64,000 nt of DNA from Bifiguratus adelaidae (GCA_002261195.1 MVBO01000002.1:68920-132919), one strand, 5' to 3'; shown: positions 10,468 through 22,350, counted from the first letter of the stretch. The notes: generated by a model not told the origin, from the letters alone. Numbers and translations: made by a program.

Positions 10468-11894
10468 ATGGCACCGGCTGTGGACATTGAGGAGAAGAAG
10501 AGCGCAGTGACCTTTGAGGATTTGGTATGTGTATGGTAATGTGCATATATGCTGTGCTTACATGCGTTATTAGGGTTGTTTGCCTTCATTGTGTGAAGCA
10601 TGTCGCCTCGTAAAGTATATCACGCCCACCGAAATTCAGAGGGAAGCGATACCTGTAGCCTTGGAGGGCAAGGACATTATTGGACTGGCTCAGACTGGTT
10701 CTGGCAAGACGGCGGCGTTTGCCCTGCCCATTCTGCAAGCATTATGGGAGAAGCCTCAGGGCCTCTTTGCCTGCGTGATGGCTCCGACTCGGTAAGTGGT
10801 GACGGGAACGCAAAGACGGTCGTCTCATTTGCCACCTCAGTGAATTGGCTTATCAAATTTCTGAAACGTTCGAATCCCTTGGATCCACCATTGGGGTCCG
10901 TTGCGCCGTGATCGTGGGTGGTATGGATATGATGTCGCAGGCTATTGCCTTGTCCAAGAAACCTCACATCATCGTATGCACGCCTGGTCGACTGGCAGAT
11001 CATTTGGAGAACACGAAAGGCTTCAACCTACGACAGCTAAAGTATCTCGTCATGGACGAGGCTGACAGACTCCTGGACATGGACTTTGGTCCCAAAATTG
11101 ACCAAATTCTCAAGGTCATTCCCAAAGAACGACACACCTATCTCTTCTCCGCTACCATGACCACCAAAGTTCAAAAGCTACAACGTGCCTCCCTCAACAA
11201 CCCCGTCAAGGTGGAAGTGTCCACCAAATACTCCACCGTCTCCACCCTGCTTCAATACTATCTCTTCTTTCCCCTCAAGCACAAGGACTGCTACCTCGTC
11301 TACATACTGAATGAGCTAGCCGGAAACTCCACCATCATCTTCACTCGTACCTGCGCCGATACTCAGAAAATCTCCATCATGCTCCGAAACCTCGGTTTTC
11401 CAGCCATCCCACTCCACGGTCAGCTCCCCCAGTCTAAACGTCTAGGCGCCCTCAATAAATTCAAGGGAGGCAACCGCAACATTCTCGTGGCGACCGATGT
11501 GGCGAGTCGAGGTCTGGACATCCCACTCGTCGATGTGGTGATCAACTATGATGTACCCACGTCTTCCAAGGACTATATCCATCGTGTCGGTCGAACGGCT
11601 CGTGCTGGTCGATCTGGTAAATCCATCACCTTCGTCACCCAATATGATGTGGAACTGATTCAACGCATCGAGAAAGATCTCGAGCGCAAGTTGGATGCGT
11701 TTGATGTGGACAAGAATGATGTTTTGCTCTTGCAAGAACGGGTCGACGAGGCGCAGCGGTTCGCCATGATTGAGCTCAAGGAATCAGGGTCTAAGCAGAA
11801 GAGCAAGCGTTTTAGAGATGATGACGATGACGCTGATTTGGAGGAAGAGACGGGACAGACGAAACCCAAAAAGAAGGTGCACAAACGTCGTTAG
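10468..11894 (+). CDS. RRP3: DEAD-box RNA helicase Rrp3/DDX47
   Basis: Nucleolar ATP-dependent RNA helicase for 18S rRNA processing in the SSU processome. Three exons (10468-10524, 10574-10791, 10841-11894) give about 442 residues. Helicase motifs in order: Q motif TPTEIQ, motif I AQTGSGKT, Ia MAPTREL (Arg split by the second intron), Ib TPGRL, II DEAD, III SAT, then [19 protein letters not shown] and [11 protein letters not shown]. Gene-specific blocks such as [19 protein letters not shown] and [18 protein letters not shown] place it in Rrp3 rather than Dbp or eIF4A. The tail is acidic then lysine-rich ([10 protein letters not shown]), a likely nuclear/nucleolar signal. Confidence 0.94.
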
Positions 11895-11954
11895 AGCCAC
11901 AACGGATCAGCATGTATTCTACATTAGATGTAAATAGGACATGGGCATGAGACA

Positions 11955-14471
11955 TTATTGAATGAGTAGAGCACGTCGGCTCCATTTTCGTCTTCGCGTC
12001 AGTTTACGGACTTTTTCGCCTTCTATCGGTGGGTCTTGTGGGATGGGATTCCACGTATGATCCGAGTAGATCCATCCATCTTGGTCCGGTGTCCCCACCG
12101 GCAGGACAACAAGTCCGTCCACATTGGTTTGATGTGTCCAAGCATGCTGTGCTAATCGGATACTGATATCCACACCCGCGGCGGTGGCATTGGTCCGCAT
12201 AGAACGTCGGCTGCCAATGCTCTTCACTCCGTCATCACTGATGCCAGAGGCAATGCTGCCGGAACGAGGCATGTGGCGTTTAACCGGTTCCTCAAGGTTC
12301 AAGATGGCATCTTCATTTAAGGCGGTCGCCGTTCGGGCGCGCTCGTGATCATTGAGACGGCTGAGACTGCTTTCGCGGCTTGAGGCGCGTTTGCTTTCCC
12401 TGTGTTTTGTCTTTGTCTTTCGGGGTGTAGCGGCACAGGAGAGCAGGTCTCTACTTTCATCGACCCAGACTGTGGTGTAATCAATCCACCATGACTCGTC
12501 CAAAAACGCATAGTTGGGTGGCGGCGGAAAGGATTCGGTGGGAGGAGGGAGTTCTGATGATGCTAAGGCATCCGACCATGCTGGTGGATCTGATCGCAAG
12601 AGGTCTTTGGTATACGTATTTGATGTTTTGCTTGATGATTCATTCGGATGTGCCCAGAACCGCTCGTTCTCATATATGGAGAGCGTCACAACAATCGATT
12701 TACGCGACGGGGAGACGGTCAACATGGGAGGCGTGGCGACTGTGGTGTCGTCGGCGTTTTCTCGAAGTTCGCTTTCCGCATGATTGGAAAAAGCCAACCT
12801 CAGCGCTATACTACCTCCAAAGAGTAAGCCTCCGAGACCGAAGGTGACGGCTTGGTTCGGAATGTAATGGTAATAGTATCCAACGGCAGTGGCGGCCGAA
12901 GCACATCCAGACAAGAGAGGGATGATGAGGCCTAATCGCAGCAACGGTCTTGATCTTGCCTTAGACCTGTCTTTGACTAATGAAGGACGTTTCGATGTCT
13001 CGTCGTCTGGACGGCTAAGACCTCCCGTCCATCCCCAAAAGTCATAAATGGCCTTCCACCGCTCCATCCAACACAAGTTGCGACTGAGGCTTGCGGCATA
13101 TGTTGAAGCGACTTGTGGATTCGGGTATAGGTAGGAGGGGTCGGGGTACGGCAGGGGAAGCAAAGCTGCTATACTGGCGCGGAATACGATAGCAACAGGT
13201 ATCAGAACGACGACTTGCGGATTGACGCCTAAAGTAGATGAGCTTTCCTGTACCATGGCACAAGTAGCATTACTTACAACAACCAAGCCATCCACCCATC
13301 CAGAAAATACTCTCAATCCGATGGTCTTTTCTGAAGCTGAGAACTCCGGTAATCCAGTCTAGTATATCCAGTAAAGCATCGCTCCTTGCGGTGAATGCGT
13401 GAAAAACCTTGACCTGACGCGGGTCTGATTGTGACGGAGCTACATCGACGGGTATATGCTTTCCTGAGATTGAACTTCCATCAAGCGAATATATAGAAGC
13501 TCTGGCCCGCGGAGAGAGCTGGTACATAGACTTGCCCTCACCATTGGTCGCCGCAGCGTTCAACGTTCCGGGGGCTGTATTCTCCGCCGGAGAGATGCCT
13601 TTCAGTTCGTTTTGATGATCCAGCGAGGCGCTGGATTGCCATGGCGGCAAATCTTGGAGCGACATCTTGCGTAAGTGCGACATAATCTTCTCTGGTTTAT
13701 CCACCGTAGGTTTGTGTCTTGATGTGACGGAGTTGGCTAGACTGACAGATGCATTTGAGCCTGTCGTCTGCATGTTTGCTGCGTGTACTTCGTTGGTACC
13801 GACATTATATCCTCGGACATTTTCAGACTGCCGTGTTGACAGTGAGAGCGATCGCGGGCCGGACGTAGGCGGTGGTCGTGGTATGCGTTTGGAATCTCCG
13901 ATAGAAGTGGGGTTGGAGGTGGCGCTGTTGAGTGCGTCAAGCGTTTTCTTGGAACGTCGTGATGGGAGTTGAGATCGGTTTGTTTCGGCGTTTTCTGGGA
14001 TCGAATCACAGGATGCCGATGTTGCTGACAAACGTCGTGAGAGTTTCCTCCGTCTAGGAACGTAATTGGCATCAAGCCCTGCAAGCTCTGCTGCAGTCTG
14101 CCCATTTCCCGTCCTAAGAGGACTGGAAACCGTGGAGGTTGGTGATGGCGTCTTCTCCAACCATGCGCTTATTCTATCGTGGGTCGGAGAGCCCTGGCGG
14201 AGATATGCGGTTGCTGGCAAGCTCCCATCCACCTTGTTGGAGGTAGAAGAGGCTCCTACGCGTGCTCTTGGATGGCATACATTGCCTTCATTGATACAGG
14301 ACAAATGGAAGTTGGTTCCACATGCTACACGACAAGGTGTTCATGGGTTTCGCAATTACGCTTCACCGACTTACCTGTGCAAGTTGCTCCCCTCTCCACT
14401 GGCTGATTACACTCGTCACAGAATGTGATATCAGCAAACACGGCCTCCTGCAGAGAGTGTGTGGTGGCCAT
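11955..14471 (-). CDS. C1 zinc finger + membrane segments + dysferlin (Pex30-like) protein
   Basis: Three exons (14471-14375, 14324-13278, 13228-11955) yield about 805 residues. Residues 5-49 form a C1/phorbol-ester-type zinc finger: His5, Cys18, Cys21, Cys31, Cys34, His39, Cys42, Cys49, slightly shorter than the consensus. The first intron splits the Cys-Thr-Ala-Cys knuckle, which supports the splice. A Ser/Pro-rich region follows, then reticulon-like hydrophobic segments (around the second intron and PNQAVTFGLGGLLFGGSIAL). The C-terminus carries DysFN-like ENERFW...PPAWSD (~560-600) and DysFC-like GWIYSDHTW (~766). Dysferlin domains with membrane helices are typical of ER/peroxisome Pex30/Pex23 proteins that shape peroxisome-budding ER sites. 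A lipid-binding C1 module on such a protein is unusual. Confidence 0.8.
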
Positions 14472-14746
14472 AAGAGAGCAAGACGAGCAAGACAGAGAGA
14501 GTGTGTGTATATATACGCTTCCCCAAGGCACAAGTGTCACGTGGGAATTGATGTCTTGTCAGCGTGAGATGGACAGCGTGCGCTTGTTGCTCTCTTACTT
14601 CTTCTTTCCTATCTCGCTCACCTCACCATGGTATCAATGGTGTAGTGTATGGTTTATGCCTTGCCGTGGGTGTCGCAGCATCGCAGTATAGCCTATAGGC
14701 GCCTAGGTCGCGCATATACGCTCTAATTTTTTGCTCCTTTGTTTGG

Positions 14747-17700
14747 ATGGCCAGCGCAAAGAAGAGTTCGTCATCACTGTTCACGTATACACCAGAGTCA
14801 TGGCCAGCACTCAAGGTAGATCACCAGACGATTGCGAAGGAGATTGCACGATACAGACCTTGCGACAGTGAGAGTCGGTGCTTTTATTGCCGGGATTGGG
14901 CTCAGCTGGTGTACAAGAAGCAGTTCACATGGAACGCTCAGACTCAGGAAGAGGCTTTGGCAAAGCTAGCTGAAGCCGAACAGGCAGCGCAAGTACACAA
15001 GAGCATACGAGCAGATACGCGTGCATTCTGCTCGGAGCTGCAGGATCATGTGCAGAAAGAGTTCGCTGATCGGAACAAGTCGAACGGTCATGGTGCGGCT
15101 ACAGAAGGAAATGACAGCGACAGCATCATCAAACGTTTAATCGATGCCACTTTGAACCATGTTAAGACGCCGACGGTGGATAACCCCTTGGATGGTCTAT
15201 TCGCGCCTATACTCTACGAGCCTTGTCTTATCGAAGATATGGATTATGAGGAGACCAAGGGCGAGCCGCTCCCTGGGCTGCTATTGGAGGATGTGATAAT
15301 CGATAGGCAATCCGTTTCGCTGCCACCCGAAGGATTTCAGGCCTTGAGCAACATCACCAAGGAGGTACTCTATGCGCAGGTCAAGCCAAACTGCGGTCAC
15401 ATGAAGCCAACGGATCTATCACCAAGCGATCTGGACACTGAAAAGGCTATTTTCGAGGCGGAGGTTGCGACACACAAGGAGCGCTTGACGGCGGCTTTGT
15501 CCAAAGCGTCGGACACGGCTTGGGTGCATCTTCAATTGTTTCTCAATCGCTTGGCAAAAATGGAGGATGATAGGCAACTTCTCATGGGAGAAGGCATCTT
15601 AAATGCCTTGAACGATTACGCTCGCGTGGAAGAAACATCCATCGTTCCGTTTGCCGACTACTGGCCACCGAAGGCGGAGGAGTTCAAGAAGACAAGCAAG
15701 ACGGGAAAGAGAGGCAAAGGTAGTTTCGAAGCCACGATAGCAACATCTGAACAAGTTGTGCTTGTTGACTCGGCGTTCTTCGAGTATCTCAAGATTATCT
15801 TGCAATCTACAACGGACTTTCGGAGCAATTTCGTAGAGCCCCGGCTCGACAAGGTGCAAGATTTCATTAACTCGCATGTGCAGACCATGTGTGACTATCT
15901 AAGTAGCACAATAGCCCGCATGGCAAAGGCTTGGCGGCCCGATCGGTGGTCAGACGTCCCAAAAATACATGAGGACTGTTCCAAGAAGACGGAAGAGTTT
16001 AATGACATGCTGCAGAAGCACTTTAACCTCCGCGAGCAGTCAATTGCCAAAGCACTAGAGGTATGTTCTCTCACTGAGGAGATCAAGAATGCTTGGGACG
16101 ATTCGAGCAAGACTGTTCAAGGGAGACTTGACAAGGCGGCCCAAAAGGAATTTCGGAAAAAGATCAAGAAACTCGAATATTGTGCTTCTCAATATCGTCA
16201 ATGGTTCATTTCGGAGCTCAAAGATCGCAGTGCATTTTTCGGCCGTTTTCTGGGCGAATTCATCGTCAACTGCATTGAAGTTCTCTTACTGGAGGGTGAA
16301 GTGGACGAGGAAAACCGATTTGCCGAATTCGATAAGACCCACAATGAGATCATCAGTAGATTTGATCATATGCGGGAAGATATCGAATACCGTTTCGAGG
16401 AGGGAGTGCTTGTAGGTCGACATCAGTTCGGCGGTATTATGGGCAAATTATTCATGAAAGAGGGCATTCGCCTGCAAGAAGCGAATATCGCGTTGAAGAA
16501 GCAAAATCAGCTCCTTAAGCAATTTGGCGCCACAGCAATCGCGTCCTCCGAAGGTGACAAGAAGAGGAAGCAACTCCTCCCAGGTGCGAAAGGACTTCAG
16601 AGCACCTCACCCAGTGCCCCAAGTCCCACAACGGAAAGTGGTACCGAAAGCGGCACTGCAACCCCAACCAGGCTCGTCGAGCTCACTAATGAGAAGGAAG
16701 TGGAAAAGAGCGACAGCGCGGATGCAATAAGCAGCTCCAAAAAGAAGAAGAAGAATAAGAAGAAGAAAGCCGCTGCTACAGACTCATCAAGTTCCGCGAT
16801 TGCCCAGCCCGTTGACTTGCCTATTGCCGAAGAACTCGCCGGAGATATTCCTACAGAACCGGTTGCGGAAGTCTCAGAGACGCTTGAACAGGTCGACCTG
16901 AATGACAGCCCGGTCATTCAAGAGAAAGAAGTGGCGAGTAAATCCCCGTTGGAACCTGCAAACGAGGATGACACGACAACCACTGATCAGCCGGCAGCAT
17001 CCCCTCGAATGCCTCCCCTGGTAGTGGAAGACACAATGCCAGCGCCGGCGACGCAGAAATCAGCGAACCCCCCAGCGCCGGAGGCAGAGCGTGATGCGGC
17101 GGTAGAGAATCCTCCTACAAACGACACTTCTACAATTCAAACATCAGCTGCAGAGCCTCCCGGAACGGTCATCGAATACGAGGATACGAAAGCCGATATA
17201 GAAGACAATGCCGACAGCGTCGGTGACACCACCACATCAAACACTTCCACTGCTCTCAACCTCGATACACTTCCCCACGCAGACTTGGTCAATATCGTGC
17301 GCTCATTGCATTCCGAGAACTCGCAGCTTGTTTCCACTCTCCGCAACATTCAAAGCGAGATGACTACAATGAAGAATCAATATACCGAGCTCGTGGAAAT
17401 GGCACGTCAGCGAGAATATCAGACAATCTCAATGATGGAAGCGCGCAAAAATGCAGAGATGGACGAAATCAGGCGTTACGTCAAGATTTTGGAACAGAAG
17501 ATCGTTCAACTAGAACAGGAGAAGGATTGCAGTACGCCATCTCTTGGCAGCATGAATTCGTTCACGCCGCCAGGATTGACTGGCAATCATTCACCACTTA
17601 AGAGTGACCGACCGAACCCGTGGGGTCCTCCGACGACCTTCAATACCTCCAACCGCTCGTACTCTCCCCCACATCGCCAATCGCCAACGAACCAATCCGT

Positions 17701-17992
17701 GACGGCTCTCTCCATGTCTGATGTTTGGAGCTTCAATCCCAACGATACCCAGTCCGTGCCGGCCGATAGTCAGCGCGGCCAGGTACAATCCGATAGATTT
17801 GGACGAGGCGGCCAATACAAAGTTTTTGGGCCACCGCAATCCGGAAACATATGGCGACCGACTGGCAAGAAGGCTACAACTGTCCGCTGCGGCAACTGCG
17901 GTGAAATGGGCCACGAAAGTGCATCTTGCGTACAAAGTTGCCGATATTGCGGCAGCCGTCAGCATTTGTCACAAAGTTGTCCGGTTGTGTAA
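14747..17992 (+). CDS. large coiled-coil protein with C-terminal CCHC zinc knuckles
   Basis: Intronless frame of 1,081 residues from the ATG at 14747. An N-terminal Cys pair (RCFYCRDW) precedes a mostly helical, charged half. A low-complexity section (~600-830) includes a lysine run (SSKKKKKNKKKK). A leucine-zipper-like coiled coil lies at ~850-925 and a Ser/Pro/Asn-rich linker follows. The end has a CCHC knuckle (CGNCGEMGHESASC) and a second, overlapping Cys/His cluster (CRYCGSRQHLSQSC). Zinc knuckles of this type bind RNA or single-stranded DNA. No enzymatic motif and no retroelement protease or polymerase follows, so it reads as a host gene. I do not recognise the family. Confidence 0.8.
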   Translation: MASAKKSSSSLFTYTPESWPALKVDHQTIAKEIARYRPCDSESRCFYCRDWAQLVYKKQFTWNAQTQEEALAKLAEAEQAAQVHKSIRADTRAFCSELQDHVQKEFADRNKSNGHGAATEGNDSDSIIKRLIDATLNHVKTPTVDNPLDGLFAPILYEPCLIEDMDYEETKGEPLPGLLLEDVIIDRQSVSLPPEGFQALSNITKEVLYAQVKPNCGHMKPTDLSPSDLDTEKAIFEAEVATHKERLTAALSKASDTAWVHLQLFLNRLAKMEDDRQLLMGEGILNALNDYARVEETSIVPFADYWPPKAEEFKKTSKTGKRGKGSFEATIATSEQVVLVDSAFFEYLKIILQSTTDFRSNFVEPRLDKVQDFINSHVQTMCDYLSSTIARMAKAWRPDRWSDVPKIHEDCSKKTEEFNDMLQKHFNLREQSIAKALEVCSLTEEIKNAWDDSSKTVQGRLDKAAQKEFRKKIKKLEYCASQYRQWFISELKDRSAFFGRFLGEFIVNCIEVLLLEGEVDEENRFAEFDKTHNEIISRFDHMREDIEYRFEEGVLVGRHQFGGIMGKLFMKEGIRLQEANIALKKQNQLLKQFGATAIASSEGDKKRKQLLPGAKGLQSTSPSAPSPTTESGTESGTATPTRLVELTNEKEVEKSDSADAISSSKKKKKNKKKKAAATDSSSSAIAQPVDLPIAEELAGDIPTEPVAEVSETLEQVDLNDSPVIQEKEVASKSPLEPANEDDTTTTDQPAASPRMPPLVVEDTMPAPATQKSANPPAPEAERDAAVENPPTNDTSTIQTSAAEPPGTVIEYEDTKADIEDNADSVGDTTTSNTSTALNLDTLPHADLVNIVRSLHSENSQLVSTLRNIQSEMTTMKNQYTELVEMARQREYQTISMMEARKNAEMDEIRRYVKILEQKIVQLEQEKDCSTPSLGSMNSFTPPGLTGNHSPLKSDRPNPWGPPTTFNTSNRSYSPPHRQSPTNQSVTALSMSDVWSFNPNDTQSVPADSQRGQVQSDRFGRGGQYKVFGPPQSGNIWRPTGKKATTVRCGNCGEMGHESASCVQSCRYCGSRQHLSQSCPVV

Positions 17993-19547
17993 AGAGCTGG
18001 ATATAGAAAGTATACATGTATGATAGTATATGTCGCGACATGCGACCACTTACATTCACATTCTAATCAATTGACTGGAATGTCATTTTCGAACACGTTA
18101 TTCTTAAATTTGTACATGCATGCTCAAGATGGCAATGAGGAGAAGGACCAGGGGAGCCTCTGCCTCTACGGATTTAGACGTGGAATTATGGAATCATTCA
18201 TTCATCTGCTTACTTGTCTCGGCCGATATGGATTTGACATTATGCCGAGCATCGCGAGCACCTTCAGCAAGAAGGATCCGCCTCTAATTGATCCCAGGTT
18301 TGCCTGGTATTGAAGTTCTGCCGCGTATTTCAGAGAGTGAAGCGGAGGTCTATAGGCTCATGAATGCGTGTCAACGCGTCATCGATATCTGTTTTCTTAC
18401 ACTCTGTCATCGCCAGTAACCGTGAGAGTTAGCACCGGGGAATATGTAACCGTTGAAGCGTACCCCACAACTTACCAGTTCAATAACATCTGGCAAAAGA
18501 ACTGTAATCATTCACGCCAAGTATTCTTCCTTGCCTAGTGTCGCTCCCCGCTTTGCTCAGAGTGAAAGCAGAGCCTCATATTTGCCATCTGGCGATGATT
18601 GGTACTCTTCCAAAAGGCCAACACGCCGACTCCCTGAGACATACCGATAATTCTTTCATGTCAAGCAAGACGACGGGCGTGTCATCATTCGCCTTCTCTT
18701 CCTTCAATAGTTTGATGGAATCATCCGTTCCGCGAAGTGTATAGAGCAGACATTCCGACGCGGAGATAGGACAGGAATATCACGGCATCTTGGCCAAATC
18801 TTGCGGTGCATCTTCCAACTTGACTTTCCTTCCCTGCACCTCCGAGAGGGTTTCACCCGTGTATTGATTCTGGCGCGTCGATAAAGGCGGCCATCTTTGC
18901 CGATGCCTCGTCCTCTGGGACGCAGTCAAATTTTCCGAAAGCATCACTGATCAAGTGTTACGTAGACACTGGAATCCATCCGTAATTTCGACCATGAAGT
19001 GCGTAAGTGCTGTTTACATCAGCGTCAATACGTGGATATGTGCCGGAGGAAAGTAAGTAGGCAAATGCAGACGACAGGCGCCGAAGGAAGCTTTATATCT
19101 TTCGGGATGTCCGCCTGTCTGTCTCGTTGCGCAGCCTATGCGACGTCCAGAAAAGGAAGTCGGCCTGAATAAGGGTAAAGCTGCATTTGATGTCTGTGCA
19201 TGCGCCTCATTAAGACATGCTTTAACTGTATCACGCCGGACGCAACGCTTCTTATATTGCGACTGCGCAATAGCGTACAAGTCTGGAGGACAAGAAAACA
19301 AGGCTTCAAGGCTAGGATGTGCTTTACAGGAAGAGGCGATCGTTTTTGTATCTCAAAAGCAGCCATATCTGCATGCCTATAGCCTATAGACTTGTCCGTC
19401 TGCCTTATCGCTGCTCTTAAACACGCTATACACCATCAATGGCTGCAAAATCGGTCAATTCAACCGTGCCATGCTGCCCTCCACGATGCAGGTATCACAT
19501 CTAGAGTTGCCAAAAATGGATCAACGTGTTGGACAGAAGGCAATTGG
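17993..19547. other. 1.5 kb gene-poor stretch
   Basis: No gene can be defined with confidence. Short frames occur on both strands. The part from about 19000 to 18340 read on the minus strand has coding-like blocks in different frames and is listed separately. Confidence 0.45.
18340..19000 (-). pseudogene. possible unidentified gene or gene relic
   Basis: Read on the minus strand, consecutive blocks look protein-coding but lie in different frames: FDCVPEDEASAKMAAFIDAP, TGETLSEVQGRKVKLEDAP, TDDSIKLLKEEKANDDTPVV, and TVLLPDVIEL directly before a consensus GTAAGT donor. That donor is followed by a GCTAAC branch site and an ACAG acceptor, a convincing intron. Either this is a gene with several short exons I could not join, or a frameshifted relic. 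No family recognised. Confidence 0.25.
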
Positions 19548-20412
19548 ATGGGTCTGGTGGTCTCAAAGCTCTGGGCACGCCTATTCTCCCAGGAGCAGGT
19601 CAAGATAATAATAGTAGGATTGGACAATGCTGGCAAGACCACTGTGTTGTACAAGTTGTTGTTGAACGAAGTTGTCACGACAACGCCTACGATTGGCAGC
19701 AACGTCGAGGAGATCTCTTACAAGAACATCAAGTTCCTCATGTGGGTGAGTGCCCTGCTGTCGTGCTCATTCGAGCTTGCTGCCGAACAGTAGATTGCAA
19801 TGTGTAGGACATCGGTGGTCAGGAGAGTCTACGGCCTTCATGGAAGACATATTACGCTGACACCAAGGTTCGTGTCACAATTCCGCATTTCACCACCTTG
19901 AAGGGGATCAGGGGCATGCCCTCAGCATACGATCGTGTGTTAATGGGGTATTTTTTTCAGGCAGTAATCATGGTCATTGATTCTAGCGATCGGCCGCGAC
20001 TCCACATTGCAAAAGCAGAGTTACATAGCATGATGGAATCTGAGGTGAGCCCTTGGAAATTCTTTGCATAACTGGGCTGACGCGATCAAAACGTCAGTCA
20101 TTGTCATTAGCGAGTCTGCTTATATTCGCTAATAAACAAGATGTACCTACGGCACTTTCAGCAGCTCAGATTTCCGACGCGTTAGCGCTGACTAGCCTCA
20201 AAGATCGTCAATGGCATATTCAGGTGAGTAGTGTCGCAGACCGACTCCATGTGTTTGCACATGATTGATTGACTTGACTGCAGGCATGTTCAGCGCTTAA
20301 CGGCGATGGGTAGGTCCAGACCAAGTTCGCTTCCGCCCCACCCTTACTCACACTGCGATATTTTAGCCTGTTCGAAGGTTTGGATTGGATCGTCGCCCAA
20401 ATAAGCAACTGA
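19548..20412 (+). CDS. ARL5: ADP-ribosylation-factor-like GTPase ARL5
   Basis: Small ARF-family GTPase acting at the trans-Golgi in membrane tethering. Six exons (19548-19745, 19808-19867, 19961-20044, 20098-20223, 20284-20309, 20367-20412) give exactly 179 residues, the ARL5 length. Motifs: MG N-terminus with myristoylatable Gly2, P-loop GLDNAGKTT, switch [11 protein letters not shown] (the SNVEE variant typical of ARL5), switch II WDIGGQES, NKQD, and a CSA-type guanine motif reading [25 protein letters not shown] closely follows human ARL5. The six-exon model is supported by frame continuity at every junction. Confidence 0.94.
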
Positions 20413-20821
20413 CACCAGCGCTGGCCACGCACTCATTCGTCCATCGCTTTTACTGCAACAAAAAAAATGCCATAGACCTGTTCTCCCGGTGGGTTGCGTG
20501 TAGATAGATAGGAAAGGTACCTGCGAGCAAGGGAGCAAGAACATATACATAATATACCTGATCATCAAACTGATACAACTCGAGAGTCAAGCTTAACGTG
20601 GTTTGCGCCAAGTACTTTTCAAAATACAGTCCCGGAATTAATTTGTTCCTGGGTCTCCGGATGGCGATAGAGAAGCTGCCATTGGCGTCAAACCCCACTT
20701 TGGAAGGTCACATGGTTGTAGAACGCCAAATTGGATCAGGCAATCTACACCCCATATCTGAGCCTTGCTGAATATTTTGACGCGATTTGGATGTTGTGCC
20801 TGAAGCTTGTTGCCAGGCGAA

Positions 20822-22302
20822 ATGGCAAAAGAGATCTCCAACTTTGAGCTCATACCTGAGACTACCTGTATAGAGTTCGTTGGTGCTGCCAACCCGGACG
20901 TTGTAAAAGTCCTACGCGGCAAGGTCCGTTTTGTCGCACTCAAAGCAGTCAAGGTCCGCGCAGTATGCGTCAAGTTCAAAGGTGCAGCCAGCAGTGATGG
21001 CCCTGCGATGTCCGCCAAGGATTGGCGGATTGCAGCGGATCAAAGAACAGCCGCATTAGCTGAATCATCTCTTCTTCTCAGCGATGGCCAAATGGACATT
21101 GAAAAGCTACGCTTTTACTGCATCAAACAATCAACCTTGCTCGAAGAAGGACCACATGAATATGACTTCTCCTTCAGTCTACCAGGAGACTTGCCACCGA
21201 GCTTCAGCCTTCAATACGGCTGGTTGCGTTATTGCTTGTCCGCAACTATAGCTCAATCCGGCATTTTGTCCAGGTCTTCTAAAGTGGCTACTGAAATCAC
21301 CGTGAAACGACATCGATTACCGAGCTTAGCAGTCGCTTTATACGTACCGACAGTACGATACGGCGGGAGAAGACCTCAAACGATATCCTACGAATTCGAA
21401 GTACCCAAGGTTGTCACCCCGGCTCAAAATACGGTGCAATTTTCAGGCAAGATTGCCTATCTCGATGAAAGCGCCCGAATAAAGAGTATAATGATAAGGT
21501 CAAGGTCCCCGTAACAGACCGTCGTATGCTGCGCTAACATCACACATCACAGGCTGGAACAATTTGAAGTATACCGGACGATCTCGAATGACGAACGCCG
21601 ACCAACTGTTCTCTTGAAACAAAGGAGACCGCCGAGACCAATGCCAATGACCTTCGATGGTGAGTATATGCGGACTGATCTTATCGTGCTTAACTGATCA
21701 CCATTGCCAAAGCCAAAGAATACCCTGTCAACCCAAACATCTGGATGGTTGCCGATCAGCCATTAGGTCAGTCAGGGTGCTTCTTTACAAATGTGACTAA
21801 GATTCTTCCACTCCTTCTAGTCTTCGAGCTATCTCTTGCCCACCATGCCATGGTCACGCATATCGCCTCGCCTCTCACCGATGTAATTCACAAGATTCGA
21901 TTAAGGATGATCTTTGAGGATATTTCGCAGAAAGAGCTGGCCCTGACGTTTCCCCTTGTAATCTCATCGGTTCTTTCAGAAAGCACCCATCAGCAGGACA
22001 GCGATCTCAACCGTGTCCCAAGTTACGAAGAAGCCAATTCTCGTTCGAGTGTCTCTCACGGTCGCATCACGGTAGATGATTACCATTCCACTCTAATGGA
22101 TAGCACCATTGCACTAACTCCCGATGGTCAAGATGACGAGCTACCTGGATATGCGGAAGTGAATGTCCCAGGGGCCAGAAGACACACAGTGTCAGGGATT
22201 CTGGGAATCCCGCGCAGTGCATCCACTGAGCCGAGCGTAAGCGACTTACGAAACGCCACGGTAAATGGTCTACTCTACGTCGATTCTCATATGTTTCTGT
22301 GA
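20822..22302 (+). CDS. alpha-arrestin (arrestin-related trafficking adaptor-like)
   Basis: Four exons (20822 to ~21510, 21553-21659, 21713-21766, 21821-22302) give about 443 residues. The arrestin-N fold is seen in FELIPETTCIEFVGAAN, VLRGKVRF, then LEEGPHEYDFSFSLPGDLPPSF and QYGWLRYCLSATI, typical of fungal ARTs. An arrestin-C-like part follows (VVTPAQNTVQFSGKIAYLD). The tail has VPSYEE and LPGYAE, near-PY sequences that lack the strict PPxY. Such proteins recruit Rsp5 to plasma-membrane transporters for endocytosis. The exon 1 donor is uncertain: GTAACA at 21511 or GTCAAG at 21499 both keep frame. The ATG at 20822 is the first in frame. Confidence 0.85.
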
Positions 22303-22335
22303 ATGTAAGATGTAAATTTCCCTAGCTCCATTAGT

Positions 22336-22350
22336 CCGTACCCTAACCCG
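22336..22350. promoter_or_regulatory. telobox-like motif upstream of Aurora kinase gene
   Basis: The sequence ACCCTAACCC lies about 70 bp upstream of the Aurora start codon. AACCCTAA-type boxes are bound by Tbf1/TRF-like proteins in several fungi. Function here is inferred. Confidence 0.35.
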
